Origin: Nocardia lijiangensis NBRC 108240
GTDB lineage: Bacteria; Actinomycetota; Actinomycetes; Mycobacteriales; Mycobacteriaceae
Reading direction: 5' to 3'
NCBI RefSeq assembly: GCF_001613045.1
Contig: NZ_BDBP01000024.1
Span: 1-64,000, forward strand
DNA length: 64,000 nt
Shown here piece after piece: positions 9,805-19,455 of this stretch (position 1 is its first letter; every line of letters begins with the position of its first letter). A program made the translations under genes and the position numbers. The notes under the pieces are model-generated. The model was given only the letters and a program-made list of their open reading frames with translations. It ran no database searches and was not told where the DNA came from.

Positions 9805-11136
9805 GTGACGGATCCGCAGGCCGAGGTGTTGCCCGGCACGCATCTGGTGGCGTGCCGCGCCGGGGTGGTCATCGTGGTGGCGAACCGGGACGATGTGACG
9901 GCGACCGAGGACACGGCAGCGGGCGCCGCCCTGACCGCGCTGTGCGGACTGGTCGACGAGGCGGCGGCCAAGGAGAACAATCGCACCGGGCGCATGTTCG
10001 CACGCCTTGCCACCACCTGGCTGATGGGTCTCGACGACGAGGACGCCGTCGAGTTCGGCGTGCTCACCCCTGCTGCGACGGGCCTCGCGGTGTTCCTGCA
10101 CGGCGGGGTGAGCGCGGTGTTGGCGGGTGCGGACCGCTCGGAGGTGCTGCGCGGCAGCGACGCCGGTTTCACCGTCGATCGGGTGGTGATCCCGGCGCCC
10201 GTGATCGGCGCGGGGCTGTTCGTGGACGAGGTGGAGCAGGAGAGCGAGCTACCGGGGATTCGCGGATTGTGCACGTTGGCGGACGGTGCCGTTCCGGGGT
10301 CGGGTGCGGTGCTCTGGTACGGGCAGCCGGTGCCGAAAGCGGCGATGGCGAAACGGGATAGGTCCTCGGGAGTCGGTCCTGGCCGGCGGTCGATCGGCGA
10401 GCGCTCGACGCCGGACAACGATGCCGCGCCGCCGACCGCGGAGATCGATCTCGAGGAGACGATGGCGCCGAGCGCGCCGGTCGACGACGAGCGCGCGGCA
10501 GTCGTGGAACCTCTGCGCGGTTCCGAACCGGTCGACGCGGCACGCGGCCGAGCGGCCGTCTCGGAACGAGGGGGCGCCTCCGAACCGGTCGACGGTGGGC
10601 GCAGGCGAGCCGCCACCGAGCCTCGCCGCGAAAACGTGCCGACTCCGGCTCCGGGCCCGGGGCGGGTGATCGTCAAGGGCTACAAGTGCGCTCGCCAACA
10701 CCACAACGATCCGCGGGTGTCGTTCTGCGCGGTCTGCGGCATCCGCATGGATCAGCTCACCTGCGTCCTCACCGACGGCGAGCGCCCGACACTCGGCCTG
10801 CTGCTGCTCGACGACGGCACGTCCTACGTCCTCGACTCCGACTGCGTGCTGGGACGCGAACCCGACAACTCCGAGGCGGCGCGCCGCGGGTCCCGCCCGA
10901 TCCGCGTGGACGACGCCTCCGGCGGCATGTCCCGCACCCATGCCGAGATCCGTTTGAAGGACTGGGATGTCACCGTCGTCGACAGCGGCTCGGCCAACGG
11001 CACCCACATCCGTCAACCGGGCCACCAGGACTGGACCCGCGCCCTCCCGGGCCACCCGGTGATCCTCCAGCCCGGCGCGCAGATCCTCCTCGGCGGCCGC
11101 ACCGCCACTTTCGACTCCCAGCACGGGCAGGTGTGA
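9805..11136 (+). CDS. Zinc-ribbon and FHA-domain protein
   Basis: A 443-residue multidomain protein. Residues 1-160 form an alpha/beta domain of unknown identity, possibly phosphatase-like. About 190-290 is a low-complexity proline/arginine/glutamate linker. Near residue 293, CARQHHNDPRVSFCAVCG is a four-ligand zinc ribbon. The C-terminal 130 residues are an FHA phosphothreonine-binding domain with GRE, SRTHAEI and DSGSANGTHI. The GTG at 9805 has a perfect AGGAGG six bases upstream; a GTG at 9748 overlapping the previous stop would add 19 residues. Expected to read Ser/Thr kinase signals. Confidence 0.85.
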   Translation: MTDPQAEVLPGTHLVACRAGVVIVVANRDDVTATEDTAAGAALTALCGLVDEAAAKENNRTGRMFARLATTWLMGLDDEDAVEFGVLTPAATGLAVFLHGGVSAVLAGADRSEVLRGSDAGFTVDRVVIPAPVIGAGLFVDEVEQESELPGIRGLCTLADGAVPGSGAVLWYGQPVPKAAMAKRDRSSGVGPGRRSIGERSTPDNDAAPPTAEIDLEETMAPSAPVDDERAAVVEPLRGSEPVDAARGRAAVSERGGASEPVDGGRRRAATEPRRENVPTPAPGPGRVIVKGYKCARQHHNDPRVSFCAVCGIRMDQLTCVLTDGERPTLGLLLLDDGTSYVLDSDCVLGREPDNSEAARRGSRPIRVDDASGGMSRTHAEIRLKDWDVTVVDSGSANGTHIRQPGHQDWTRALPGHPVILQPGAQILLGGRTATFDSQHGQV

Positions 11137-11284
11137 GGGGCGAGGTGCGGCGACGACCCGGGGTCCCGGTGCAGCGCTGGATGCCTCGTATTCCTATCTG
11201 CGGCAGTTCACTCCGGCCGCGTTGTCGTCGGTTTCTGATCCATGGTTCGCTCTGGGAGCAGCGACCGAGGGGCGCGGAGTGGGA

Positions 11285-11572
11285 TCAGCGCATGCTCACT
11301 GCGACCTCACCGCTGTAGGTCTCGCGTGTGTTGACGATCGGCGGCGGCAGCTGCCCAAGCGCTTCCCGTATGCCGCTCATTCCGTCGACGAACGCCTGCT
11401 GCGAGGTCCACAGCTGGGTTACGACGACCGTTTCCCGGTCCGGCGTCATCACGTCGAACGCGATGAAGCCGCTGCGTTCGCGCAGCGCTGATCCGGTGGT
11501 CTCCCCGCGCTGCACCTCCAGCGCCACGTTGGCCGGGTCCAGCTTGAAGATCGCCACTACCTGGTACGCCAT
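11285..11572 (-). CDS. ABM-fold (antibiotic biosynthesis monooxygenase-like) small protein
   Basis: A 95-residue ferredoxin-like fold protein. MAYQVVAIFKLDP opens the first strand, SGFIAFDVMTPDRETVVVTQLWTS is typical of the ABM/YgiN core, and a C-terminal helix follows. Such proteins are dimeric cofactor-free oxygenases or dimerisation modules acting on quinols, haem or polyketides; the substrate here is unknown. It diverges from a MarR gene across 70 bases that hold a perfect operator, so it is probably the MarR target. The ATG at 11572 has AAGGGA upstream. Confidence 0.75.
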   Translation of the reverse strand: MAYQVVAIFKLDPANVALEVQRGETTGSALRERSGFIAFDVMTPDRETVVVTQLWTSQQAFVDGMSGIREALGQLPPPIVNTRETYSGEVAVSMR

Positions 11573-11593
11573 TCGAATATTCCCTTCGTACAA

Positions 11594-11623
11594 CCGATAT
11601 GTTCGGTATACCGAACTATACGG
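11594..11623. promoter_or_regulatory. MarR operator between divergent genes
   Basis: A 14-base perfect palindrome TTCGGTATACCGAA (11602-11615) lies in the centre of a longer dyad whose outer halves are CCGATA and TATACGG, all sharing one symmetry axis at 11608.5. It sits midway between the monooxygenase start (11572) and the MarR start (11643), as expected for an autoregulated divergent promoter. Confidence 0.75.
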
Positions 11624-11642
11624 TGATACTACAATCTTGTCC

Positions 11643-12098
11643 ATGACCGAGATCCGCCTGCTGCCCGGCCTGCCGCTGACCCATACGCCAGCCGATCCAG
11701 CCGAGGAGGCTTGGCTGCTGATCGCCGAGGTGTCGGCGCTACGCACCGGCCGCTGGATGACGGAAGCGGCACAGGTGGGCTTGACCGCGGTTCAGGCCCG
11801 AGCGCTGGTCGCGCTGGATCCACAAGCCCCAGCCAAGATGGGCGTCCTCGGATCCGCGCTCTGCATCGACCGGGCATCGCTGACCGAGCTCGTGGATCAG
11901 CTCGAGGGCCGTGGCTATGTGGAGCGGAAGGCCTCGCCGCAGGACCGGCGAGTGAAGGTCCTCGCCGTCACACCGGCGGGCGTAAACGCCCGGGAACGCT
12001 TGATCAAAGCCCTCATCACGCCGGATTCCGCGCTCGACCGCTTGTCCGGCGAGCAACTCGGTGCCATAGTCACGGCACTTCGCCAGGTGCTGGCCTGA
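11643..12098 (+). CDS. MarR family transcriptional regulator
   Basis: A 151-residue winged-helix protein. The recognition helix region (MGVLGSALCIDRASLTELVDQLEGRGYVER) is followed by the wing DRRVKVLAVTPAG, which is the MarR signature. It most likely represses itself and the divergent small monooxygenase through the palindrome in the intergenic region. The ligand is unknown, though MarR proteins paired with ABM enzymes often sense phenolics or quinones. Longer in-frame sequence upstream of the ATG at 11643 crosses the operator and the divergent gene, so it is not coding. Confidence 0.88.
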   Translation: MTEIRLLPGLPLTHTPADPAEEAWLLIAEVSALRTGRWMTEAAQVGLTAVQARALVALDPQAPAKMGVLGSALCIDRASLTELVDQLEGRGYVERKASPQDRRVKVLAVTPAGVNARERLIKALITPDSALDRLSGEQLGAIVTALRQVLA

Positions 12099-12161
12099 CA
12101 CCCACGATTCGAGGTAAACCTGAATCATCTCCGCACGCGGGAGGGCATCTGATCGATGCGG

Positions 12162-13037
12162 TCAGCCGGGGTGGAAGGCGTCCTCGCCGACCTCGGCGCG
12201 GTCCATGATGTGTGCGAGGAACAGGCGCGTGGTGGGGGTGGGGGTTCGGGTGGTGATGGCGTGCCAGGCGCGGTCGAGGGGTGTGCCGTCTACCTGCAGG
12301 ACGCGCAGCGCCCCGGATTCGACGTAGTGTTCGACCGCGTCGTTGTGGATGAGGGTGACGCCCAATCCTTCTCGGGCCGCGGCGAGGACCGCGCCGTGCG
12401 AGCCGAGGGTGAGGGTGGGCGGGGTGATCTGGAGTTGGTCGAGCAGGGCGAGAGTGGCGTCGCGGGTGCCGGAGCCGCGGCCGCGCAGCAGCCAGGTGGA
12501 GCGCAGCGGGTCGCGGCAGCGGTCCGGCGCGCCGACGACGACGAGCTGGCTGGCGCGGCGGGCTCGGGTGACCAGGCCCGCGTCGCGCGGCGGACGGCCC
12601 GCGATGACGAGATCCGTTTCGTGGTGCTGCAATTCGACGAAGAGCACGTCGCGCGGATGGATGGACAGGCTCAGCTCGATGTCCGGATAGCGGTTGCGGA
12701 ACTTGGCCAGCGGGCGCAGCAGCACCGATTCGCCCGCGGTCGCCACCACGCCGATGCGTAGGCGTCCGATCTCGGCCTGCCGCACGGCGGCATGGGCCTC
12801 TTTCATGAGTCCGAGGATGCTGCGGCAGTATTCGGCGTAGACGCGCCCCGCCTCGGTGAGCGCGATGCCGCGGCCCGCCTTCCTGACGAGCTTGGCGCCG
12901 AGCTGTTTCTCGATGTGGGCGACCGCGGCCGAGACCGCCGCCTCGGTGACGTGCAGCTGGGTCGCCGCGCGCCGGATGCTGCCCTGGCGGGCGACGACCA
13001 GGAATGTTTCCATCCGCGCCGCGCTCACCATACCCAT
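12162..13037 (-). CDS. cbbR: LysR family regulator of the Calvin cycle operon
   Basis: A 291-residue LysR protein with an N-terminal winged helix (SIRRAATQLHVTEAAVSAAV), a linker helix, and a two-lobed effector domain beginning GRLRIGVVATAGES. It is transcribed away from cbbL with about 120 bases between them, the standard cbbR arrangement. CbbR proteins activate cbb operons in response to metabolites such as RuBP or NADPH. The start is taken at 13037; an ATG two codons later (13031) is equally possible, and the longer frame to 13118 would overlap the likely binding site. Confidence 0.85.
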   Translation of the reverse strand: MGMVSAARMETFLVVARQGSIRRAATQLHVTEAAVSAAVAHIEKQLGAKLVRKAGRGIALTEAGRVYAEYCRSILGLMKEAHAAVRQAEIGRLRIGVVATAGESVLLRPLAKFRNRYPDIELSLSIHPRDVLFVELQHHETDLVIAGRPPRDAGLVTRARRASQLVVVGAPDRCRDPLRSTWLLRGRGSGTRDATLALLDQLQITPPTLTLGSHGAVLAAAREGLGVTLIHNDAVEHYVESGALRVLQVDGTPLDRAWHAITTRTPTPTTRLFLAHIMDRAEVGEDAFHPG

Positions 13038-13081
13038 CCACCGACGGTAGCAAACCCAATGAAAACGTTGAGTATTACCAG

Positions 13082-13098
13082 AAACATTCAAATTGTTT
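13082..13098. promoter_or_regulatory. Candidate CbbR binding site upstream of cbbL
   Basis: AAACA-N7-TGTTT forms an inverted repeat in a noticeably AT-richer stretch of the cbbR-cbbL intergenic region, about 60 bases before the cbbL start. LysR proteins bind interrupted dyads of the T-N11-A kind, so position and symmetry fit, but the site is inferred. Confidence 0.5.
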
Positions 13099-13123
13099 GT
13101 GGTCCGTGGCTCCGTCATCCTGA

Positions 13124-14599
<1,476 letters not shown>

Positions 14600-14610
14600 A
14601 AGGCGTTCGC

Positions 14611-15033
14611 ATGTATCTGCGTCACGGAACCTTCTCGTACCTGCCGGATTTCACCGACGCCGAGATCGCCGCGCAAGTGCGCTACGCCCTGCTCAACGGG
14701 TGGCCGGTGTCGATCGAGTACACCGACGACCCGCACCCGCGCAACGCGTACTGGGAGATGTGGGGTCTGCCGCTGTTCGATCTTGACGAGCCCGACGGTG
14801 TGCTGGCCGAGATCAACGCGTGCCGGGCCACTTTCCCACGGCACTACATTCGGGTGCTGGCCTATGACGCCCGCTACACCAGGCAGACCACGGCGCTGAG
14901 CTTCCTGGTGCAGCGTCCGCCGGACGAGCCGGGCTTCACCCTGACCCGCACCGAGGGCCCGGACCGCGTACAGACCTACGGCCTGCACGCCTACGCCACC
15001 GATCACCGCCGGGGACAGCGGTATGGCGGCTGA
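14611..15033 (+). CDS. cbbS: RuBisCO small subunit
   Basis: A 140-residue small subunit. It starts [19 protein letters not shown] and contains [26 protein letters not shown], both typical of red-type small subunits, and has the C-terminal extension (about residues 105-140) that in these enzymes fills the central solvent channel and helps assembly. It follows cbbL after 11 bases and overlaps cbbX by 11 bases. Confidence 0.96.
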   Translation: MYLRHGTFSYLPDFTDAEIAAQVRYALLNGWPVSIEYTDDPHPRNAYWEMWGLPLFDLDEPDGVLAEINACRATFPRHYIRVLAYDARYTRQTTALSFLVQRPPDEPGFTLTRTEGPDRVQTYGLHAYATDHRRGQRYGG

Positions 15034-16084
15034 TCGGAACGGCTCCGGTTTCCGCCTGCACCGGCCGGGTGTCGACGACCCCCGGCCGGTGCGTGCCGCG
15101 TCGGAGGCCGAATCCGAGGCGCCCGTTCTCGGCCCGGACGCGACGCTGGATCTGTCGACCGATATCGCGGGCAACGACGTCGAGGACACGCTGAGCAGGC
15201 TGGACGCCGAACTGGTCGGCCTGGCGAATGTGAAGCTGCGGGTGCGTGAGATCGCCGCGCTGCTGCTGATCGACCGGGCGCGGCAGCGGTTCGGTCTCAA
15301 CGCCTCGCGGCCCACCATGCACATGAGCTTCACCGGCGGTCCAGGCACCGGGAAGACGACGGTGGCGCTGCGCATGGCGGAGATGCTGCACGCGCTCGGC
15401 TACATCCGAAAGCCCAAGGTGCACACCGTGACCCGCGACGATCTGGTGGGTCAGTTCATCGGGCACACCGCGCCCAAGACCAAAGAGGCGCTGGCCAAGG
15501 CCGCAGGCGGGGTGCTGTTCATCGACGAGGCCTACTACCTGTTCCGTCCGGAGAACGAGCGCGATTACGGGCAGGAGGTCATCGAGATCCTGCTGCAGGA
15601 GATGGAGAGCGAACGCGGCAGCCTGGTGGTGATCTTCGCGGGCTATCCGGATCGGATGGAGCGGTTCTTCTCCGCCAATCCCGGCCTCTCGTCCCGCGTG
15701 GCGCATCACCTCGAGTTCGTCGACTACACCCACGCCGAGCTCATGGCCATCGCCGAGCTGATGGTCGCACGAGAGAACTTCCGTTTCGATCCGGCTGCGG
15801 CCGCGGCGTTTTCGGAGTATCTGGAGCTGCGGATGACCCGTCCGCGCTTCTCCAACGCCCGCAGCGTCCGCAACGCGCTGGATCGGTGCAGGCTGCGCCA
15901 GGCCAAGCGCCTCGTGGAGTTGCGGCGGCCGCTGACGAGGACCGATCTGATCACGCTGACCGACCGAGACGTGTACGGCAGCAGCGTGTTCACCGACAGC
16001 GGTGTGCGCGACGGGGCAGCGGAGCGCCGCTCGTCGAACACCACCGAGCAGCCGGACGGGCCGACCGCGAGGGCCCCCGCATGA
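15023..16084 (+). CDS. cbbX: Red-type RuBisCO activase, AAA+ protein
   Basis: An AAA+ ATPase that remodels inhibited red-type RuBisCO by pulling on the CbbL C-terminus. Walker [10 protein letters not shown] lies near residues 105-113 and Walker B VLFIDEA near 163-169; YVGSEFVGQ-like pore elements appear as [13 protein letters not shown]. The 353 residues exceed the usual ~310 because of a charged N-terminus of about 40 residues and a low-complexity C-terminal tail. The start overlaps the end of cbbS, coupling the two. Confidence 0.94.
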   Translation: MAADRNGSGFRLHRPGVDDPRPVRAASEAESEAPVLGPDATLDLSTDIAGNDVEDTLSRLDAELVGLANVKLRVREIAALLLIDRARQRFGLNASRPTMHMSFTGGPGTGKTTVALRMAEMLHALGYIRKPKVHTVTRDDLVGQFIGHTAPKTKEALAKAAGGVLFIDEAYYLFRPENERDYGQEVIEILLQEMESERGSLVVIFAGYPDRMERFFSANPGLSSRVAHHLEFVDYTHAELMAIAELMVARENFRFDPAAAAAFSEYLELRMTRPRFSNARSVRNALDRCRLRQAKRLVELRRPLTRTDLITLTDRDVYGSSVFTDSGVRDGAAERRSSNTTEQPDGPTARAPA

Positions 16085-16098
16085 CCGGATGAGATGCT

Positions 16099-17190
16099 AT
16101 GCCAGAAGGACTGAAGACCCTCACCCGCTACACGATCGAAGAGGAACACCGGCATCCCGGCTCGTCCGGTGAGTTCTCCGCCCTGGTGAACGTCGTCGCG
16201 ACCGCGACGAAGATCATCGCCAATCAGGTCACCCGTGGCGCGATCGTCGGTTCGCTCGGCGCCTCCGAACCGGACAACCTCCCGCCGACCGTGCACCGCA
16301 AGCTGGACGCCATCACCAACGACATCATGGTGGCGGAAACCCAATGGACGGGCCATCTCTCGGCGCTGCTGTCCGAGCAGATGCCGGAGATCCATCCCGT
16401 GCCCGACACACACCGGCGCGGGAAGTACCTGCTGGCGTTCGACCCGCTGGACGGTTCCAGCAATATCGACGTGAACCTGCCCGTCGGCACGATTTTCAGC
16501 GTGCTGCGGGCGCCGGAGCGGGTGTGGGGGCGGCCCGGCCGCGAGCCGACGGCGGCGGACTTCCTCCGGGCGGGCGCCGAGCAGGTGTGCGCGGGCTTCA
16601 CGCTCTACGGTCCGGCCACCATGCTGGTGCTGACCACTGGCCGCGGGGTGGACGGGTTCACGCTGGACCGCGAGATCGGCGCGTTCGTGCTGACCCACCC
16701 GCGCATGCGGATTCCCGAGGACACTTCGGGTTTCGCCATCAACGCCGCGAACGAGCGGTTCTGGGAACGACCGGTGCGCCGGTACGTGCACGAGTGCCTG
16801 GACGGCGTGGACGGCCCGCGCGGGCGGGATTTCAACATGCGCTGGGTGGCCTCGCTGGTGGCCGACACGTTCCACATCCTCACCCGCGGCGGGGTGTACC
16901 TGTACCCGCACGACACCCGTCCGCCCGCGCGGCCGGGGCGGGTGGCGCTGCTGTACGGAGCCAGTCCGATCGCGTTCATCGTCGAGCAGGCAGGCGGTGC
17001 GGCGACCACCGGGAACGAACGGGTGCTTCAGGTGGCGCCCCACGACGTGCACCAGCGGGTGCCGTTGATCTTCGGCTCCCGCAACGAGGTCGAGCGCATC
17101 GAGCGCTATCACCGGGAGCCCGACGAAGGACCCAGCTTCGACAGCTCCCTGTTCGGCAACCGGTCGCTGTTCCGTCCGGCCGGTCGCTGA
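16099..17190 (+). CDS. cbbF: Fructose-1,6-bisphosphatase class I
   Basis: Hydrolyses fructose-1,6-bisphosphate in the regenerative phase of the Calvin cycle. The 363-residue product has the metal-binding signature FDPLDGSSNIDVN, the preceding catalytic-loop elements, and the C-terminal sugar-phosphate region (RYVHECL, MRWVASLVADTFHIL, GGVYLYP). Many actinobacteria rely on the unrelated class II (GlpX) enzyme for gluconeogenesis, so a class I enzyme inside the cbb operon is probably a dedicated Calvin-cycle copy. It lies 14 bases after cbbX. Confidence 0.95.
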   Translation: MPEGLKTLTRYTIEEEHRHPGSSGEFSALVNVVATATKIIANQVTRGAIVGSLGASEPDNLPPTVHRKLDAITNDIMVAETQWTGHLSALLSEQMPEIHPVPDTHRRGKYLLAFDPLDGSSNIDVNLPVGTIFSVLRAPERVWGRPGREPTAADFLRAGAEQVCAGFTLYGPATMLVLTTGRGVDGFTLDREIGAFVLTHPRMRIPEDTSGFAINAANERFWERPVRRYVHECLDGVDGPRGRDFNMRWVASLVADTFHILTRGGVYLYPHDTRPPARPGRVALLYGASPIAFIVEQAGGAATTGNERVLQVAPHDVHQRVPLIFGSRNEVERIERYHREPDEGPSFDSSLFGNRSLFRPAGR

Positions 17191-17232
17191 TCGGCGGGCC
17201 GAAACCCGTTGTCCGGCAAATCAGGAGGTGCC

Positions 17233-18111
17233 ATGTCGGTCAAACATCCCGTGGTCGCGATCACCGGTTCGTCCGGTGCGGGCACGACCAGCGTCACCCG
17301 AACCTTTCAGGAGATCTTCCGCCGCGAGGGGATCAATGCGGCGATCGTGGAGGGCGATTCCTTCCATCGCTTCGACCGCAACGAGATGAAGCTCGCCATG
17401 GCCGAGGCCGAACAGAACCAGAACGTGCAGTTCTCGCATTTCGGCGAGGAAGCGAATCTGCTGAAGGAACTCGAGACGCTGTTCCGCGACTACGGCGAGA
17501 CCGGCGTCGGCACGGTACGCCGCTACCTGCACGACGAGGCCGAGGCCAAGCCGTACGGGCAGCCGCCTGGCACTTTCACACCGTGGGAGGAGCTCACGCC
17601 CGGCAGCGATCTGCTGTTCTACGAGGGCCTGCACGGTGCGGCCGTCACCTCGACGGTGGATGTCGCGCAGTACACCGACCTGCTCGTCGGGGTGGTGCCG
17701 ATCATCAATCTCGAGTGGATCCAGAAGGTCATCCGCGACAAGACGCATCGCGGATACTCCAGCGAGGCCGTGATCGACACCATTCTGCGCCGCATGCCGG
17801 ACTACGTGACCTACATCTGCCCGCAGTTCTCCCGCACCTACGTCAACTTCCAACGCGTGCCCACCGTGGACACCTCGAATCCGTTCACCGCCCGTACGAT
17901 TCCGACCGCCGACGAGAGCTTCGTGGTGATCCGTTTCGCGGATCCGAAGGTCATCGACTTCCCCTACCTGCTGTCGATGCTGCACGACTCTTTCATGTCG
18001 CGGCCGAACTGCATCGTGGTGCCCGGCGGGAAGATGGAATTGGCGATGCAGCTCATCTTCACGCCGCTGATCCTGCGGCTGATGGACAAGCGGCCCAAGC
18101 GAAGCCGGTGA
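17233..18111 (+). CDS. cbbP: Phosphoribulokinase
   Basis: Phosphorylates ribulose-5-phosphate to RuBP, the step that with RuBisCO defines the Calvin cycle. The 292 residues match the proteobacterial-type (octameric, allosteric) enzyme rather than the larger plant/cyanobacterial one. The P-loop is GSSGAGTTS at about residues 11-19, with EGDSFHRFDR and LFYEGLHG downstream. AGGAGG precedes the ATG at 17233; an in-frame start 24 bases earlier lacks such a site. It is the last gene of the unit and ends one base from convergent dinB. Confidence 0.96.
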   Translation: MSVKHPVVAITGSSGAGTTSVTRTFQEIFRREGINAAIVEGDSFHRFDRNEMKLAMAEAEQNQNVQFSHFGEEANLLKELETLFRDYGETGVGTVRRYLHDEAEAKPYGQPPGTFTPWEELTPGSDLLFYEGLHGAAVTSTVDVAQYTDLLVGVVPIINLEWIQKVIRDKTHRGYSSEAVIDTILRRMPDYVTYICPQFSRTYVNFQRVPTVDTSNPFTARTIPTADESFVVIRFADPKVIDFPYLLSMLHDSFMSRPNCIVVPGGKMELAMQLIFTPLILRLMDKRPKRSR

Positions 18112-18112
18112 G

Positions 18113-19375
18113 TCAGTCGGGCAGCAGCGGAACCGACAGGCCCTCGCCGCGATTGATCAGCGCCGCGCGGGTGACGGCCGCCGAGCCGAAGCGGCGGCGC
18201 AGGTCGTCGAGGGTGGCGTCGAGGGTGTTGGTGGCGCGGGGTTCCAGCGGAAGGGTGAGCTGGACCGCGTCCGCGTCGTCGAGGTTGGTGAGGGCCAGGC
18301 CGATGAGGGTGAGGCCGCGCTGCTGGATCATGGGCATGGCGTCGGCGAGCAGCAGGCGCGCGGCGCGCAGCAGGGTGTCGGTGTGGTCGGTGGCCTCGGC
18401 CAGCGTGCGGGACCGGGTGGCGCGGGTGAAGTCGTCGAAACGCATGCGCAGCACCACCGTTCGGCAGACCCGGTCGGCGGCGCGCAGCCTGCGGCCGAGG
18501 CGGTCGGTGAGGCCGTGCAGATAGGCCTCGATCTCGTCGGCGGGGCGGGCACGGCGGCCGAGGGCGCGCTGCGCGCCGATGGAGCGACGGCGGCGGCCGG
18601 TCTCGACGCGACGCGGGTCCCTGGCGATCGAGAGCGCGAACAGGTGCCGGGCGGCGGCCGGGCCGAGGAATCCGCGCAGCGCGCCCTCGCCGAGGTCGGC
18701 CAGCTGGCCGATCCGGGTGATGCCGTGCTCGTGCAGCGTGCGGGCGGTGACATCGCCTACGCCCCAGAGTCTTTCGACCGGAAGCGGATGCAGGAAGTCG
18801 AGTTCGGCCTCGGGCGGCACCAGGCGCAGGCCGTCGGGCTTGGCCACCGCGCTGGCGACCTTGGCGAGGAACTTGGTCCGCGCGATCCCGACCGAAATGG
18901 GCAGGCCCACCTCGTCGCGCACCCGCGCGCGCAGCCGCTGGGCGATGTCCAGCGGCTGGCCCGCGATGCGCCGCAACCCGCCGACGTCGAGGAACGCCTC
19001 GTCGATCGAGATGCCTTCGACCACGGGCGTGGTGTCGCGGAAGACCTCGAACACCGCCTTGCTCGCCTCGGAATAGGCGCTCATGCGCGGCGGCACCACG
19101 ATCGCGTGCGGGCACAGCCGCCGCGCCTGCGCGCCGTTCATCGGTGTGCGCACCCCGAACGCCTTGGCTTCGTAGGACGCCGCGAGGACGACCCCGCCGC
19201 CCACGATCACCGGCTTGCCGCGCAGCCGGGGATCATCGCGCTGTTCGACGGAGGCGTAGAAGGAATCCAGGTCCGCGTGCAGGATCGATGCCTCGGCCCG
19301 CGCCTCGATCCGCGGCCGTCCGCGGCCGCGAGACGGCGCGGCATCGGGGGAGACGCGGAGACCGGACACGAACAT
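18113..19375 (-). CDS. dinB: DNA polymerase IV (Y-family)
   Basis: Error-prone translesion polymerase. The 420-residue product has the first catalytic aspartate in ILHADLDSFYASVEQ (D35), the steric-gate region just after it, and the second catalytic pair in GISIDEAFLDV. Helix-hairpin-helix and little-finger domains follow. QLTLPL near residue 368 is a good beta-clamp-binding motif. The first 25 residues are arginine-rich and atypical. A LexA-type box covers the start codon, so either the transcript is leaderless or the true start is slightly further in (for example the GTG at 19369). Confidence 0.9.
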   Translation of the reverse strand: MFVSGLRVSPDAAPSRGRGRPRIEARAEASILHADLDSFYASVEQRDDPRLRGKPVIVGGGVVLAASYEAKAFGVRTPMNGAQARRLCPHAIVVPPRMSAYSEASKAVFEVFRDTTPVVEGISIDEAFLDVGGLRRIAGQPLDIAQRLRARVRDEVGLPISVGIARTKFLAKVASAVAKPDGLRLVPPEAELDFLHPLPVERLWGVGDVTARTLHEHGITRIGQLADLGEGALRGFLGPAAARHLFALSIARDPRRVETGRRRRSIGAQRALGRRARPADEIEAYLHGLTDRLGRRLRAADRVCRTVVLRMRFDDFTRATRSRTLAEATDHTDTLLRAARLLLADAMPMIQQRGLTLIGLALTNLDDADAVQLTLPLEPRATNTLDATLDDLRRRFGSAAVTRAALINRGEGLSVPLLPD

Positions 19376-19382
19376 ATGTTCG
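19369..19382. promoter_or_regulatory. LexA (SOS) box overlapping the dinB start
   Basis: CGAACATATGTTCG is a perfect palindrome matching the core of the actinobacterial LexA consensus TCGAAC-N4-GTTCGA, missing only the outermost T/A pair. Its centre contains the annotated dinB ATG. This predicts direct DNA-damage control of dinB. Confidence 0.8.
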
Positions 19383-19455
19383 CATACTGGCCGTCCAGTG
19401 CATCAGACCTTCCGGCAGGGTTGCCCGGTTGCAGCTAGGTCTTGGCAGCGCATGG

